In this document: piece by piece, positions 1 to 7,700 of the stretch
How the letters are laid out: every line of letters begins with the position of its first letter
Numbering within the stretch: position 1 is the first letter of the stretch
DNA from: Enterococcus raffinosus
GTDB taxonomy: Bacteria > Bacillota > Bacilli > Lactobacillales > Enterococcaceae
Direction of reading: 5' to 3'
NCBI RefSeq assembly: GCF_001886185.1
Contig: NZ_JXLA01000007.1
Coordinates: 62,612 to 126,611 of the forward strand
Length of the DNA stretch: 64,000 bases
Made by a program: the position numbers and the translations under genes
Notes under the pieces: model-generated
What the model saw: the letters and a program-made list of their open reading frames with translations, nothing else
Told to the model about the DNA's origin: nothing
Databases searched by the model: none

Positions 1-2
1 AA

Positions 3-263
3 AGCGCTTCTTATGCAATGACTAATTACTTACTAGAAAAAGACGACACCTTGAGCGCTTCGGATGCGATTTTGCTAAGCCGTCAAATTATGGATGGCTA
101 TAAAATGGAATTTTTGATTCTGCGCTATTCCTTCTTTTTCTGGAATTTGATCGCATTCTTCCAAGTTACAAACTTCTACATTATGCCTTATCAAAATGTT
201 ACTGAGATTCAATTCTTAGACATGCTTTATAATCACTATGTAGAAAAACATAGTGAAGCTTAA
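3..263 (+). CDS. DUF975 family membrane protein, C-terminal part
   Basis: The reading frame is open from the first bases, so the gene starts before the window. The visible 86 residues show the usual end of DUF975 proteins: a Y-A-M-T-N-Y-L start, an S-A-S-D-A-I-L-L-S-R-Q-I-M-D-G helix, an F-L-x-x-R-Y-S-F-F-F-W hydrophobic segment, then M-P-Y-Q and a C-terminal F-L-D-M-L-Y-N. The family consists of multi-pass membrane proteins of unknown function. An internal ATG at 18 could be mistaken for a start, but it has no ribosome-binding site and the similarity continues upstream. A terminator follows at once. Family assignment is from motif memory. Confidence 0.75.
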   Translation, partial: SASYAMTNYLLEKDDTLSASDAILLSRQIMDGYKMEFLILRYSFFFWNLIAFFQVTNFYIMPYQNVTEIQFLDMLYNHYVEKHSEA

Positions 264-305
264 AAAGAAACGTCAGCTAAAAATATAGCTGACGTTTCTT
301 TATTT
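264..305. terminator. Bidirectional intrinsic terminator
   Basis: Arms AAGAAACGTCAGCT and AGCTGACGTTTCTT close a short A-rich loop and are flanked by A and T runs. It separates the converging DUF975 and VTT genes and overlaps the last codons of the latter. Confidence 0.85.
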
Positions 306-1004
306 ATTCGTTTTTGCCTGCCGGCCTTGATAGATTTGTTTGAAGACGTACACCGCGATGAACAGCGCAAACATACTTAGCAAACCAAACAGAATGGTTT
401 TCGTACTGCCTGTTAGATTGCTGCCAACATACGAATAAACAACTGTCGCTGGTAATTGTCCAATTCCTGTGGCAATCAAGAACGGTATAGGCTTGATTGC
501 CGTTAAACCTGCCGCATAGCTGACAAAATCAAAAGAGATAAATGGCAGCAGACGACAGATCAGAATGGTGTGCTTGCCATACCGATCAAAATAAGCGTCC
601 AACGACTCTAATGAAAAATTCTTGTTCAATCGTTCTACGATATCTCGTCCTGCAATCCGCGCAATGTAGAAGCAAACGAGTGCTCCCGCCATCGCACTGG
701 TCCAGGAAAGCAACGCGCCTTGCCACCAGCCAAAAACAGCCGCATTAGCAAACGTAATTAAGAAGGCTGGCAATGGTGCGATAATGGACTGGAACATCAT
801 CAGCAGAAATGAGATAACAACTGCCCAAATACCAAAGGAACGTAAATAGCCTACGATACTTTCCACACTCATCGAACGAAACAGCATCAACACCTGCGTG
901 ACCTTCGAGCGAACTCCTGGAACAAAGTAAAAGGCCACTACTGCTAGCAGCATAAACAGAATCAACAAGATTCTCGCAAGCTTGCGTTTATTTAGTTTAG
1001 ACAT
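300..1004 (-). CDS. VTT-domain (TVP38/TMEM64, DedA-like) membrane protein
   Basis: A 234-residue integral membrane protein with about five or six hydrophobic segments. The VTT/SNARE-associated core is recognisable: F-A-N-A-A-V-F-G-W-W-Q-G, then A-G-A-L-V-C-F-Y-I-A-R-I-A-G-R, then R-L-L-P-F-I-S-F-D and A-A-G-L. The family is linked to lipid scrambling or transport, but the bacterial substrate is unknown. The start codon shares one base with the stop of the upstream rhodanese gene (TAATG), so the two are translationally coupled. VTT proteins fused or adjacent to rhodanese genes recur in bacteria, which suggests a role in sulfur or oxidative-sulfur stress; that is inference. Confidence 0.85.
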   Translation of the reverse strand: MSKLNKRKLARILLILFMLLAVVAFYFVPGVRSKVTQVLMLFRSMSVESIVGYLRSFGIWAVVISFLLMMFQSIIAPLPAFLITFANAAVFGWWQGALLSWTSAMAGALVCFYIARIAGRDIVERLNKNFSLESLDAYFDRYGKHTILICRLLPFISFDFVSYAAGLTAIKPIPFLIATGIGQLPATVVYSYVGSNLTGSTKTILFGLLSMFALFIAVYVFKQIYQGRQAKTNK

Positions 1005-1930
1005 TATTTTTCTACATCCTCAACTTTTGCCCAACGATAATAAGAGCCATCATAATTTTTTACTTGCTTGAAGCCGCACATATCCATCACTAATTCCATG
1101 TAGGCCGAACGAATGCCCGCTGTACAATAAGTAACGATTTTATCCTCTTTGGCTAATCCCGCATCCTCAAAAAGCTTGGTTAAATCTTTCTTACTTTTTA
1201 ATTTTCCATTGCTATTGAACAAATCAGTAAAGGGAATATGAATCGCATCAGGCAAATGTCCGCCCTTGGCTTCTCCATACAAGACGTCTCCTTCGTATTC
1301 TTTATCCTCTCGGACATCGACGATTTTGTACTCATCATAGTCCTTTTTCAACTCATCTGTTCGAATGATATGTGTTTGATCAATTGAATCAATCGTGACA
1401 TCAACTGGGTCCAATTTTGTGCTCTCGATATCCGTTTCTAATCCTGCTTTTTTTAAGGCTGCAAAGCCGCCATCAACCATTTTTACATCCTTGTAACCGG
1501 CTGCCAATAACTCCCAAGCAATTCGGCCATCATCGCCCCAGCCTTTTTGCGCTCCAGCAAACAGTACGATTTCTTTGTCTTTTGCGATCCCTTTCTCACC
1601 TAAGCGTTTAGCTAGTTCCTTCGGTTCAAGAACCAAGCCCCATTTCTCATCTCCTGAAGCGCCTTCTTCCACCGATGCTAAATTCTGCCAGCCGATCGCT
1701 GTCGCACCTTTTACGGTTCCTTTATTGGCTTCTTCTTCACCCCGCGCATCAATCAAAATAACATCGTCTAGGTTTTTCTTCACATAATCAGCATTTACAA
1801 TGTATTCTCCAGTAAATGCTTCCGTTTCCTTTTTCGCCTTGGCTGTGTCGGTTGTTTCGTCACTTCCACCACCACAAGCAGTCAATCCTAGCGTAACTAA
1901 CGCCAACAGTCCAATAATTGTTTTCTTCAT
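1004..1930 (-). CDS. Tandem-rhodanese sulfurtransferase lipoprotein
   Basis: 308 residues with a type II lipoprotein signal: M-K-K-T-I-I-G-L-L-A-L-V-T-L-G then lipobox L-T-A-C, so it is anchored outside the membrane. Two rhodanese domains follow, at about residues 35-165 and 185-300. The second has a full active-site loop, T-Y-C-T-A-G-I-R, with the catalytic Cys. The first has F-A-G-A-Q-K-G-W-G at that position and lacks the Cys, as in structural N-terminal rhodanese domains. An ATG four codons upstream exists, but GGAG sits seven bases before the 1930 ATG, so I take 1930. Probable thiosulfate-type sulfurtransferase. Confidence 0.88.
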   Translation of the reverse strand: MKKTIIGLLALVTLGLTACGGGSDETTDTAKAKKETEAFTGEYIVNADYVKKNLDDVILIDARGEEEANKGTVKGATAIGWQNLASVEEGASGDEKWGLVLEPKELAKRLGEKGIAKDKEIVLFAGAQKGWGDDGRIAWELLAAGYKDVKMVDGGFAALKKAGLETDIESTKLDPVDVTIDSIDQTHIIRTDELKKDYDEYKIVDVREDKEYEGDVLYGEAKGGHLPDAIHIPFTDLFNSNGKLKSKKDLTKLFEDAGLAKEDKIVTYCTAGIRSAYMELVMDMCGFKQVKNYDGSYYRWAKVEDVEK

Positions 1931-2039
1931 CTTCTTCTCCATTCACTTGTCGTTTTTTGTTGACCCTAATGTTTCGGTCAAAGTCCAGGAATCCCCTCTC
2001 ATTTGTGCAGCTACTACTTTCAGTAGATGCACTAAAAGA

Positions 2040-2112
2040 AACATACCCCCGTATGTTCTCAAACGACTTCTTACGGTGTAGGCATTATACCTATGGTAAA
2101 AGAAGCATCGTC
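2040..2112 (-). promoter_or_regulatory. Promoter region with CsoR/CstR-like inverted repeat
   Basis: On the minus strand a TATAAT hexamer lies at 2084-2089 with a poor -35. Downstream of it, at 2040-2057, arms AACATAC and GTATGTT flank CCCC. The C tract flanked by AT-rich arms resembles operators of the CsoR family, whose CstR branch controls rhodanese genes. No CsoR-type gene is in the window. The remaining bases to 2307 show no gene or clear structure. Confidence 0.4.
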
Positions 2113-2307
2113 AGGGAGGAGAATTTTAAATTCACATTCTTAGAGACTCTAAGGCAAGGTGTTACTCATAATCACCGATGAAAATTCAAAATACTCGCTC
2201 CCCTCTCACTCAAATTTTGCCCTTAGGTAAAGTATATAAAACGCTTTATTTTTTTACAATACGCCTTGTATTATTCTCACGAAAAACCAAACTATATCTT
2301 ACTACAT

Positions 2308-3336
2308 TTATTTTCGCTTCTTTTTCCCGAGCAGCTTGGCGACTCTTTGTTTCAGTTTCCGTTCATTTCTACCTTCTATAACTTGTTCTTCACTTTTGCC
2401 AAAATAGTCTTGTTTATTCTTTTGTTTTCCATCCTTTGTTTTTTTCTTACTGGTATTTTTGACTTTCTCCAATGTTCCTAGATTTCTTTCAAAAGGACGA
2501 ACTATGTTTGAGCTTTCAGCTATCACTTTCGGTTCAAATTTCCCAATCCCTTTTGATTCCGAGGCATGGTTTAGTCCGTTAATTTCTTCTTCATTCGAAT
2601 GTACTAAACCCTTCTTTCGCTCATTCGCTTTTTGCATTGAACTGGTTCCTTTTTGCACATTTATTTTCTGTTCACTTTTCACAAATGCGTACTCATCAGC
2701 TTCTGAAGGCTCCTCTAGTTCTTCCACATAATGCAGATCCGGAGCGAGTGCATCTCGGAAAACCTCAACAAATTCAGTAAATTTTCGTACGCCATTTGTC
2801 TCAAAAATGGTCAGCATTGTTAGAATTTTTAATGCACCTACCAATTCTTCTTCGTTTCTAACGGGATGTGCATTTTTTAGGGTCCAAGTATGCTTTCGGC
2901 CATTCGCCCCTTTGAAGGTAGAACGAAGAATAAACTGGTGATCGGCTAATTCATCCGTTCTCATTGAGTCTTTTTCCTTTAAATATCCCTTGCTTGCTCG
3001 TGCTTCTGCAGTAGCAGCGAGATAGTCCTGTTCATCTTTATATAAACGGTCAACGACGTTTCTCCATTCTTCTTCGTCAAAATATGCTTCGAAAAAGACA
3101 CTGAAACGGCGCATCGTTGTACAAGGCACTGCCGTCAGGAATAGTTCTCTGATTAATTCATGACACATAAAAGAGAAATCCGCGACGGACAAAGCATGTC
3201 GTACAAGGAGTGCAACTGCATACTCAATAACAGACGGTACATCCTCTGTTTCACCGTATACTTGTAATATTCTTTTTTCTAAGTTTCCCTTCATCATATT
3301 CAGAAGCTGTCTTTGGCCTAATCGTTGTGTTTGCAT
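2308..3336 (-). CDS. Hypothetical protein with basic C-terminal tail
   Basis: 342 residues that I do not recognise. The N-terminal 215 or so residues look like an ordered, mostly helical domain (I-E-Y-A-V-A-L-L-V-R-H-A-L, F-M-C-H-E-L-I-R-E-L-F-L). The rest is low-complexity, rich in Lys, Glu, Asn and Ser, and ends K-L-L-G-K-K-K-R-K, typical of a nucleic-acid or surface-binding tail. No signal peptide or membrane segment is seen. AAGGAG sits seven bases before the ATG at 3336; a GTG three codons earlier lies inside this Shine-Dalgarno and is rejected. It stands alone, with spacers on both sides, so context gives no role. Confidence 0.6.
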   Translation of the reverse strand: MQTQRLGQRQLLNMMKGNLEKRILQVYGETEDVPSVIEYAVALLVRHALSVADFSFMCHELIRELFLTAVPCTTMRRFSVFFEAYFDEEEWRNVVDRLYKDEQDYLAATAEARASKGYLKEKDSMRTDELADHQFILRSTFKGANGRKHTWTLKNAHPVRNEEELVGALKILTMLTIFETNGVRKFTEFVEVFRDALAPDLHYVEELEEPSEADEYAFVKSEQKINVQKGTSSMQKANERKKGLVHSNEEEINGLNHASESKGIGKFEPKVIAESSNIVRPFERNLGTLEKVKNTSKKKTKDGKQKNKQDYFGKSEEQVIEGRNERKLKQRVAKLLGKKKRK

Positions 3337-3550
3337 AATTTCCACTCCTTAATTTTTATAGTATGTTTTAAGTCATTTCAAGTCGTACTATTTTTATCCT
3401 TCAATTAAAAATACGCTTTTATTTTTGTTTTCTCTAAATTTTATAAATTAAAATTATCGTTAAAAGAGACGAATTTGATTGAGTCTTTCAGTACTATTTT
3501 TTACCAGAAAATCAAAAACAGCTTCTATATCAATCAGGACTTTTTTACTC

Positions 3551-3559
3551 TGCTATAAT
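3551..3559 (+). promoter_or_regulatory. Extended -10 promoter for the VOC gene
   Basis: TGC-TATAAT is a perfect extended -10 element. There is no good -35, as expected for that class. The start codon follows 37 bases later. Confidence 0.6.
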
Positions 3560-3595
3560 CAAAGAAAGAATCTGAAGTCAAAGGAGTGGATAAAA

Positions 3596-4042
3596 TTGAA
3601 GGGAAAAGAGGTAAGGATCGGTACTGGTTTATTAGTTGGCGATATGAAAAAGATGGTTCATTTCTACAGAGACCTATTGGGTTTTCAAACACAATGGACC
3701 GATGGAGATTTCGCTGAATTTGAAACAGCAAGCGGAGATTTGGCACTTTTTATGTATAGCCGTGAAGCTTTCGTGCAAGCTATTGATGAAAGCTACGTCC
3801 CTCCAAAAGGAATCAATCAAACCTTTGAGCTAGCTCTGTGGCTGCCCTGTTTTGCAGATGTAGATGCCGAATACGAACGATTATCAAAACTGGGGCTTTC
3901 CTTCCCAACAGGAGCACCTATGACCTTCTCTTTCGGTATACGTAATTTTTATGTCACTGATCCCGAAGGTAATCTACTTGAAATCGGGAGCACCAACGAA
4001 CAGTATCCGCAACAAATACCCCGTCAGACAATGATCATCTGA
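3596..4042 (+). CDS. VOC (glyoxalase/bleomycin resistance) family protein
   Basis: 148 residues with one vicinal-oxygen-chelate domain: V-G-D-M-K-K-M-V-H-F-Y-R-D-L-L-G-F at the N terminus and F-Y-V-T-D-P-E-G-N-L-L-E-I-G at the C terminus, with the closing Glu metal ligand. Such proteins are cytoplasmic dimers that isomerise, cleave or bind small molecules; the substrate cannot be read here. I use the TTG at 3596 because AAGGAG lies nine bases upstream and the domain begins just after it. The frame runs open to 3479, but that stretch lies upstream of the promoter. The stop codon lies inside the terminator hairpin. Confidence 0.8.
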   Translation: MKGKEVRIGTGLLVGDMKKMVHFYRDLLGFQTQWTDGDFAEFETASGDLALFMYSREAFVQAIDESYVPPKGINQTFELALWLPCFADVDAEYERLSKLGLSFPTGAPMTFSFGIRNFYVTDPEGNLLEIGSTNEQYPQQIPRQTMII

Positions 4043-4062
4043 CGGGGTACTCTTTCTAAATT
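4017..4062. terminator. Intrinsic terminator between convergent genes
   Basis: Arms TACCCCGTCAGA and TCTGACGGGGTA close a nine-base loop, followed by a T-rich stretch. The hairpin contains the last codons of the VOC gene and probably serves the converging ABC operon too. Confidence 0.85.
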
Positions 4063-4066
4063 TAAA

Positions 4067-5281
4067 TCAGCGCAGCAAGGAGACGATATCCTTTTTTGCG
4101 GCACTCTTTGCCGGCAGCCAGCTGAAGACGATTCCGATCACGACAGACAAGCCAAAGGCCAGCGTCACCGTAAACAGATCCGGACGAACCGACAGAGGTG
4201 TAAACATACTGATGGCAAATCCTAGCAGCATAGCGATTAGATAACCAATCGTGCCGCCCACTAAAGTTAGCGAGATACCTTCAAGTAAGAATTGCATCAT
4301 AATATTGCCCTTTGTTCCACCCATAGCTCTTCGAACGCCGATCTCTTTGGTTCGTTCTGAGACAGAGATATAGATCATATTCATGACTCCAATCCCCGAA
4401 ATAAATAGCGAGATACCACCAATCACTGAGATCAGTAAAGTAATACTAGTCAGCAGCATCCGTAATTGATCCACCTGTCCAGCCAAATCCTGACTCTTAT
4501 AAGAGCCAAACTCTCGCCATGTTCCGTATTTTTTCAGCGTATCTTCGGCTTCTTTGGAGACATTCTTGATATTTGCCGTTTGGCTCATTTTGACTTGGAT
4601 CATGCTACGGTCTTCCGTATTAAAATAATGTTCGTAAACATTTTCAGGAACCTCAGCAACAACATAGTCCTCCGAAGTGGAAACAATAGAACCGCCGTTT
4701 CGATCTTCCATAATTCCGACTACCTCAAAGAGATGTCCGCCAATTTTTATGCTTTGACCAATTAAAGTCTCTGTCTGTTCCTTTTTAATTGCCTTAGCCG
4801 CAGTTTGATCGATCACGACTACAGGATTTTCATTATAATAGTCACTATCTTGAATCGGTCGGCCATGAACAACCTTGGTCCCTTGACCTTTCAGCAGCTT
4901 AAAGCAATTCCAACGACCGTCATTTCCCACTTCATCAAAGGTTTGATCAGAATATTTGCTGCCGTTACGAGAATCATTGTAATAGTTCACCGATTGGACT
5001 CCAGGAATGCTCTCTAAGCGACTAATATCTTCTTCGGTAAAGGCATCTAAGCCATTTCCATAGAACGAATCATTTTTTGGTGTATAAGTGTAACCCACAC
5101 TACCGTCAAATTGATCCAATCCAATGAATTCCGAGGCATAATTTTCAAAGGCACGCCCGATTGAAAAAACAGTAATTACCGCAGATACCCCAATAATCAA
5201 ACCGATCATGGTTAAAAAGCTTCGCCGTTTGTTTTTCCCGATTGCCTTGAAGGAAGTCTTCCATACTTCACTAAACCGCAT
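4067..5281 (-). CDS. MacB/FtsX-type ABC transporter permease
   Basis: 404 residues with the MacB layout. An N-terminal membrane helix (I-G-K-N-K-R-R-S-F-L-T-M-I-G-L-I-I-G-V) is followed by a large extracellular domain (about residues 45-270) and three C-terminal helices with the FtsX motif I-Y-I-S-V-S-E-R-T-K-E-I-G-V-R-R-A-M-G. It would pair as a dimer with the ATPase encoded just upstream and export peptides or antimicrobials rather than import. The ATG at 5281 has AAGGTG eight bases upstream and overlaps the ATPase gene by 11 bases. A GTG three codons earlier is less likely. Confidence 0.9.
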   Translation of the reverse strand: MRFSEVWKTSFKAIGKNKRRSFLTMIGLIIGVSAVITVFSIGRAFENYASEFIGLDQFDGSVGYTYTPKNDSFYGNGLDAFTEEDISRLESIPGVQSVNYYNDSRNGSKYSDQTFDEVGNDGRWNCFKLLKGQGTKVVHGRPIQDSDYYNENPVVVIDQTAAKAIKKEQTETLIGQSIKIGGHLFEVVGIMEDRNGGSIVSTSEDYVVAEVPENVYEHYFNTEDRSMIQVKMSQTANIKNVSKEAEDTLKKYGTWREFGSYKSQDLAGQVDQLRMLLTSITLLISVIGGISLFISGIGVMNMIYISVSERTKEIGVRRAMGGTKGNIMMQFLLEGISLTLVGGTIGYLIAMLLGFAISMFTPLSVRPDLFTVTLAFGLSVVIGIVFSWLPAKSAAKKDIVSLLR

Positions 5282-5957
5282 GAGAAACACCTTCTTCCAC
5301 TATCTCGCCATCCTTCACCGTAATGATTCGTTGACAATAAGCCGCCGCATCAGGATCATGAGTGACCATCAAAATCGTTACTTTTTCTTCTTCATTCAAT
5401 CGTTTAAATAATTGCATGATTTCTTCAGAAGTATGACTGTCTAATGCTCCTGTTGGTTCATCCGCTACGATAAATTTTGGGTTTCCGACAATCGCCCGAG
5501 CAATTGCCACCCGCTGCTGCTGTCCGCCTGAGAGCTGCTTGGGCAGTTTGTTGTATTTATCCGCGATACCAACTTTTCGCAAAGCCTCCATTACCAAAGG
5601 CTTGGTTTGCTTTTGCTTCATTCCGCCATATAGCAGCGGCATCGCCACGTTCTCCATCACTGTATTATTATCAATCAGCTGAAAGGACTGGAAAACGAAC
5701 CCTACCGACTTATTGCGTAAAGCTGAAAGCTTCTCATCATTGAAACGATAGGCATCTTGCCCTTCAAAACGATAGCTTCCTTCAAAATCTCCATCAAGAA
5801 AACTGATCGTATTAATCAACGTCGATTTTCCCGAACCCGATGGTCCCATTACCGCCACAAACTCGTGTTCCTCAATCGTCAAGCTGATTGCTTTTAGGAC
5901 ATGGATGCGTTCTTGATCGGCGGTGTAAAATTTATTGATATTTTCCATCACAATCAT
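5271..5957 (-). CDS. ABC transporter ATPase, LolD/MacB type
   Basis: 228 residues, the normal length for a stand-alone LolD/MacB ATPase. It shows Walker [11 protein letters not shown] (about residues 36-45), the Q loop V-F-Q-S-F-Q, the signature [14 protein letters not shown], Walker [13 protein letters not shown], and the switch His in M-V-T-H-D-P. It powers the neighbouring FtsX-type permease. The start overlaps the stop of the adaptor gene as ATGA, so translation is coupled. Gene order adaptor-ATPase-permease matches Gram-positive MacAB-like exporters such as YknXYZ. Confidence 0.93.
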   Translation of the reverse strand: MIVMENINKFYTADQERIHVLKAISLTIEEHEFVAVMGPSGSGKSTLINTISFLDGDFEGSYRFEGQDAYRFNDEKLSALRNKSVGFVFQSFQLIDNNTVMENVAMPLLYGGMKQKQTKPLVMEALRKVGIADKYNKLPKQLSGGQQQRVAIARAIVGNPKFIVADEPTGALDSHTSEEIMQLFKRLNEEEKVTILMVTHDPDAAAYCQRIITVKDGEIVEEGVSHAV

Positions 5958-6772
5958 TCAACTGTCACATCCATCCCATCTTTCATGCCCTTCGCATCTT
6001 TGATAATTTTGTCGTTTTCATTCAAACCTTCATGTAGCAAATAATAACCGTTTCCTTTTTCAACAGTCACTTCATGCTTTTCAGCCTTATTTTTAGCGAC
6101 TGTATAAACATAGTATTTTCCGTCTTTTTCCACTACACTTTTCAACGGCAAATGAATCTCATTTCGCGGAATTAATAATTCTACAGAATAGCCTACAGGA
6201 ATTGCTTCGTCAGGCACTGCTGTATAATTATAGGTGACCAAACTACTAGCATCTTCTTTTTCTGGTTCATTGTTCATCTCAGCCAGAGAGGTTACTTTCC
6301 CGGTCACTTTCTTTTCATTGTTTCCATAAGTAATTTCTATCGGCTCATTCAAAGCAACCTTGGAACGGTCATATTCCGTCACTTCTCCCTTGATAGCAGA
6401 TTCTTCACTCTTCAAAACCATCAAAGCCTGCTGCGGATCGTTTTTTGCATCCTCATTTAAAGCGGTCACAACGGAATCATTCGCCGCACGAATGACTTCT
6501 CCCCAACGATAGGTCACTAAAATTTGATCTTTTATTACATGATCTCCTTCACTTACATGAATCGTCTGGACAGGACCTTTTTCCGTATCCACTAGAACCG
6601 TTTGTTTTTTCGTTGATTGAACTTGCCCCTTTAAATGCAACGGCGTTTGCTTGTTGACTTGGTACATTTCTACTGATGTATCCGCTTTTGCTTTTGCCTG
6701 CGTGTTTTGATAGAGAAAAAAGCCTGCCCCCGCAACTACTAACACACTTATACCTATAAATATTTTTTTCAT
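5954..6772 (-). CDS. Membrane-fusion (HlyD/MacA-like) adaptor of ABC exporter
   Basis: 272 residues. The N terminus is a single anchoring helix (K-K-I-F-I-G-I-S-V-L-V-V-A-G-A-G-F-F-L), followed by an extracellular part with a barrel-sandwich hybrid domain (L-V-D-T-E-K-G-P-V-Q-T-I-H-V-S-E-G-D-H-V) and a beta-barrel region. It contains little coiled coil, so it is shorter than Gram-negative MacA, as expected where there is no outer membrane. GGAG lies seven bases before the ATG at 6772; the upstream ATG at 6784 abuts its own purine tract and is less likely. First gene of a three-gene export operon. Antimicrobial peptide or toxin efflux is the usual role, inferred only. Confidence 0.85.
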   Translation of the reverse strand: MKKIFIGISVLVVAGAGFFLYQNTQAKAKADTSVEMYQVNKQTPLHLKGQVQSTKKQTVLVDTEKGPVQTIHVSEGDHVIKDQILVTYRWGEVIRAANDSVVTALNEDAKNDPQQALMVLKSEESAIKGEVTEYDRSKVALNEPIEITYGNNEKKVTGKVTSLAEMNNEPEKEDASSLVTYNYTAVPDEAIPVGYSVELLIPRNEIHLPLKSVVEKDGKYYVYTVAKNKAEKHEVTVEKGNGYYLLHEGLNENDKIIKDAKGMKDGMDVTVE

Positions 6773-6977
6773 TTTCGACTCCATTCCTTCCGTTATAAAA
6801 TTAGTGCATTTGTTCTTTACTCTATAAATTTTAGAGGAAAGACCTGTCTACTACTTCCAACGAAAGTACAAATTCTAGATAGGACTTTAGGCCGAAGAAC
6901 ATTTGTTTTTTTTACTAAACAGTGTTTCATGTATTTAACTATGAAAACGTTTAATCGAGAAATCACAAAAAAATCTC

Positions 6978-7037
6978 TTTACATCCTGTTAACCATCCAG
7001 TATACTTTCGTTAACCAAAACAAAATATTAAGTTAAC
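6978..7037 (+). promoter_or_regulatory. bioY promoter with two overlapping BirA-type operators
   Basis: The promoter is TTTACA (6978-6983), a 17-base spacer and TATACT (7001-7006). GTTAAC occurs at 6988-6993, 7010-7015 and 7032-7037, each pair separated by exactly 16 bases. GTTAAC-N14/16-GTTAAC is the Gram-positive BirA (biotin repressor) operator, so the middle half-site can serve two operators, one over the -10 and one over the leader. Biotin repression is inferred from the site and the downstream gene. Confidence 0.85.
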
Positions 7038-7052
7038 GAAAGAGTGAGTATA

Positions 7053-7595
7053 GTGAAATTAACAAGTCGAGAAATTGTTTTAGCCGGATTATTTGCCGCA
7101 ATCATTGGAATTTTATCTCAATTTACAATTCCTTTTGGACCGATTCCATTAACCCTGCAAACCTTTGCTGTTGGGTTTGTCGTGACGATCTTAGGAAAAA
7201 AAACTGGAACCATCGCTGTTGCGATCTATCTGTTAATGGGGATGATCGGCTTACCCGTATTAGCTGGCGGTTCTGCCGGAATTGTTCATTATTTTGGACC
7301 AACAGGCGGCTTTTTAGTTGGATTTATCTTTCAGGCCTTCTTTACTGGGTTGATTATCGAAAAGACCCGTTTTAATTATTTTTGGTCAATCCTCGCAAAT
7401 GTAGTTGGCGCCTTTATTACCCTGTTTTTCGGATCATTATGGTTAAAATATAGCGGCAGCCTTCCTTGGGACGCAGCCTTTTCAGCTGGAATGATTCCCT
7501 TTATCCTGCCAGGCTTGATCAAAGCACTAGCCGCGGGCTATCTAGGAGCTCTGATTGGTAAAAGATTATCCTTCACACACTTGGTGTATCGTTAA
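7053..7595 (+). CDS. bioY: Biotin transporter S-component BioY
   Basis: 180 residues and about six membrane helices with BioY family sequence: T-S-R-E-I-V-L-A-G-L-F-A-A-I at the start, then I-P-F-G-P-I-P-L-T-L-Q-T-F-A-V-G, G-M-I-G-L-P-V-L-A-G-G and G-P-T-G-G-F-L-V-G-F. It binds biotin and works with the shared ECF energy module (EcfA1A2T), which is not encoded here. I prefer the GTG at 7053, five bases after AAAGAGTGA. A GTG at 7044 lies inside that sequence. The BirA-type operators upstream fit control by biotin status. A terminator follows directly. Confidence 0.92.
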   Translation: MKLTSREIVLAGLFAAIIGILSQFTIPFGPIPLTLQTFAVGFVVTILGKKTGTIAVAIYLLMGMIGLPVLAGGSAGIVHYFGPTGGFLVGFIFQAFFTGLIIEKTRFNYFWSILANVVGAFITLFFGSLWLKYSGSLPWDAAFSAGMIPFILPGLIKALAAGYLGALIGKRLSFTHLVYR

Positions 7596-7622
7596 GTTTC
7601 CGAAAATCGGAAACTTTTTTTC
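7594..7622 (+). terminator. Intrinsic terminator of bioY
   Basis: Arms AAGTTTCCGA and TCGGAAACTT, a three-base loop, then a run of seven T. It overlaps the stop codon. Confidence 0.92.
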
Positions 7623-7676
7623 TTGACATTTTAATCAGGTACCCTTATTATATCTATTCATAAGGTGCCCTTATTA
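7623..7676 (+). promoter_or_regulatory. Promoter with two quasi-palindromic operator-like repeats
   Basis: TTGACA (7623-7628), 17 bases, TATTAT (7646-7651). AGGTACCCTTATTA (7637-7650) recurs as AGGTGCCCTTATTA (7663-7676) at a 26-base period. Each copy is nearly palindromic (TAAGG-TGC-CCTTA). One copy fills the core spacer and the other lies just downstream, as for a repressor binding twice on one helix face. The regulator is unknown. Confidence 0.6.
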
Positions 7677-7700
7677 AAATAATGAAAGAAGCGAGCAACT

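Noticed and set aside
1800..2381. Several plus-strand frames opposite and upstream of the rhodanese gene
   Set aside because: No ribosome-binding sites, biased hydrophobic composition typical of antisense frames, and overlap with known genes or promoter.
6934..6952. ATGAAAACGTTTAAT as a cre site upstream of bioY
   Set aside because: Two of the conserved end positions fail and BirA-type sites explain the promoter better.
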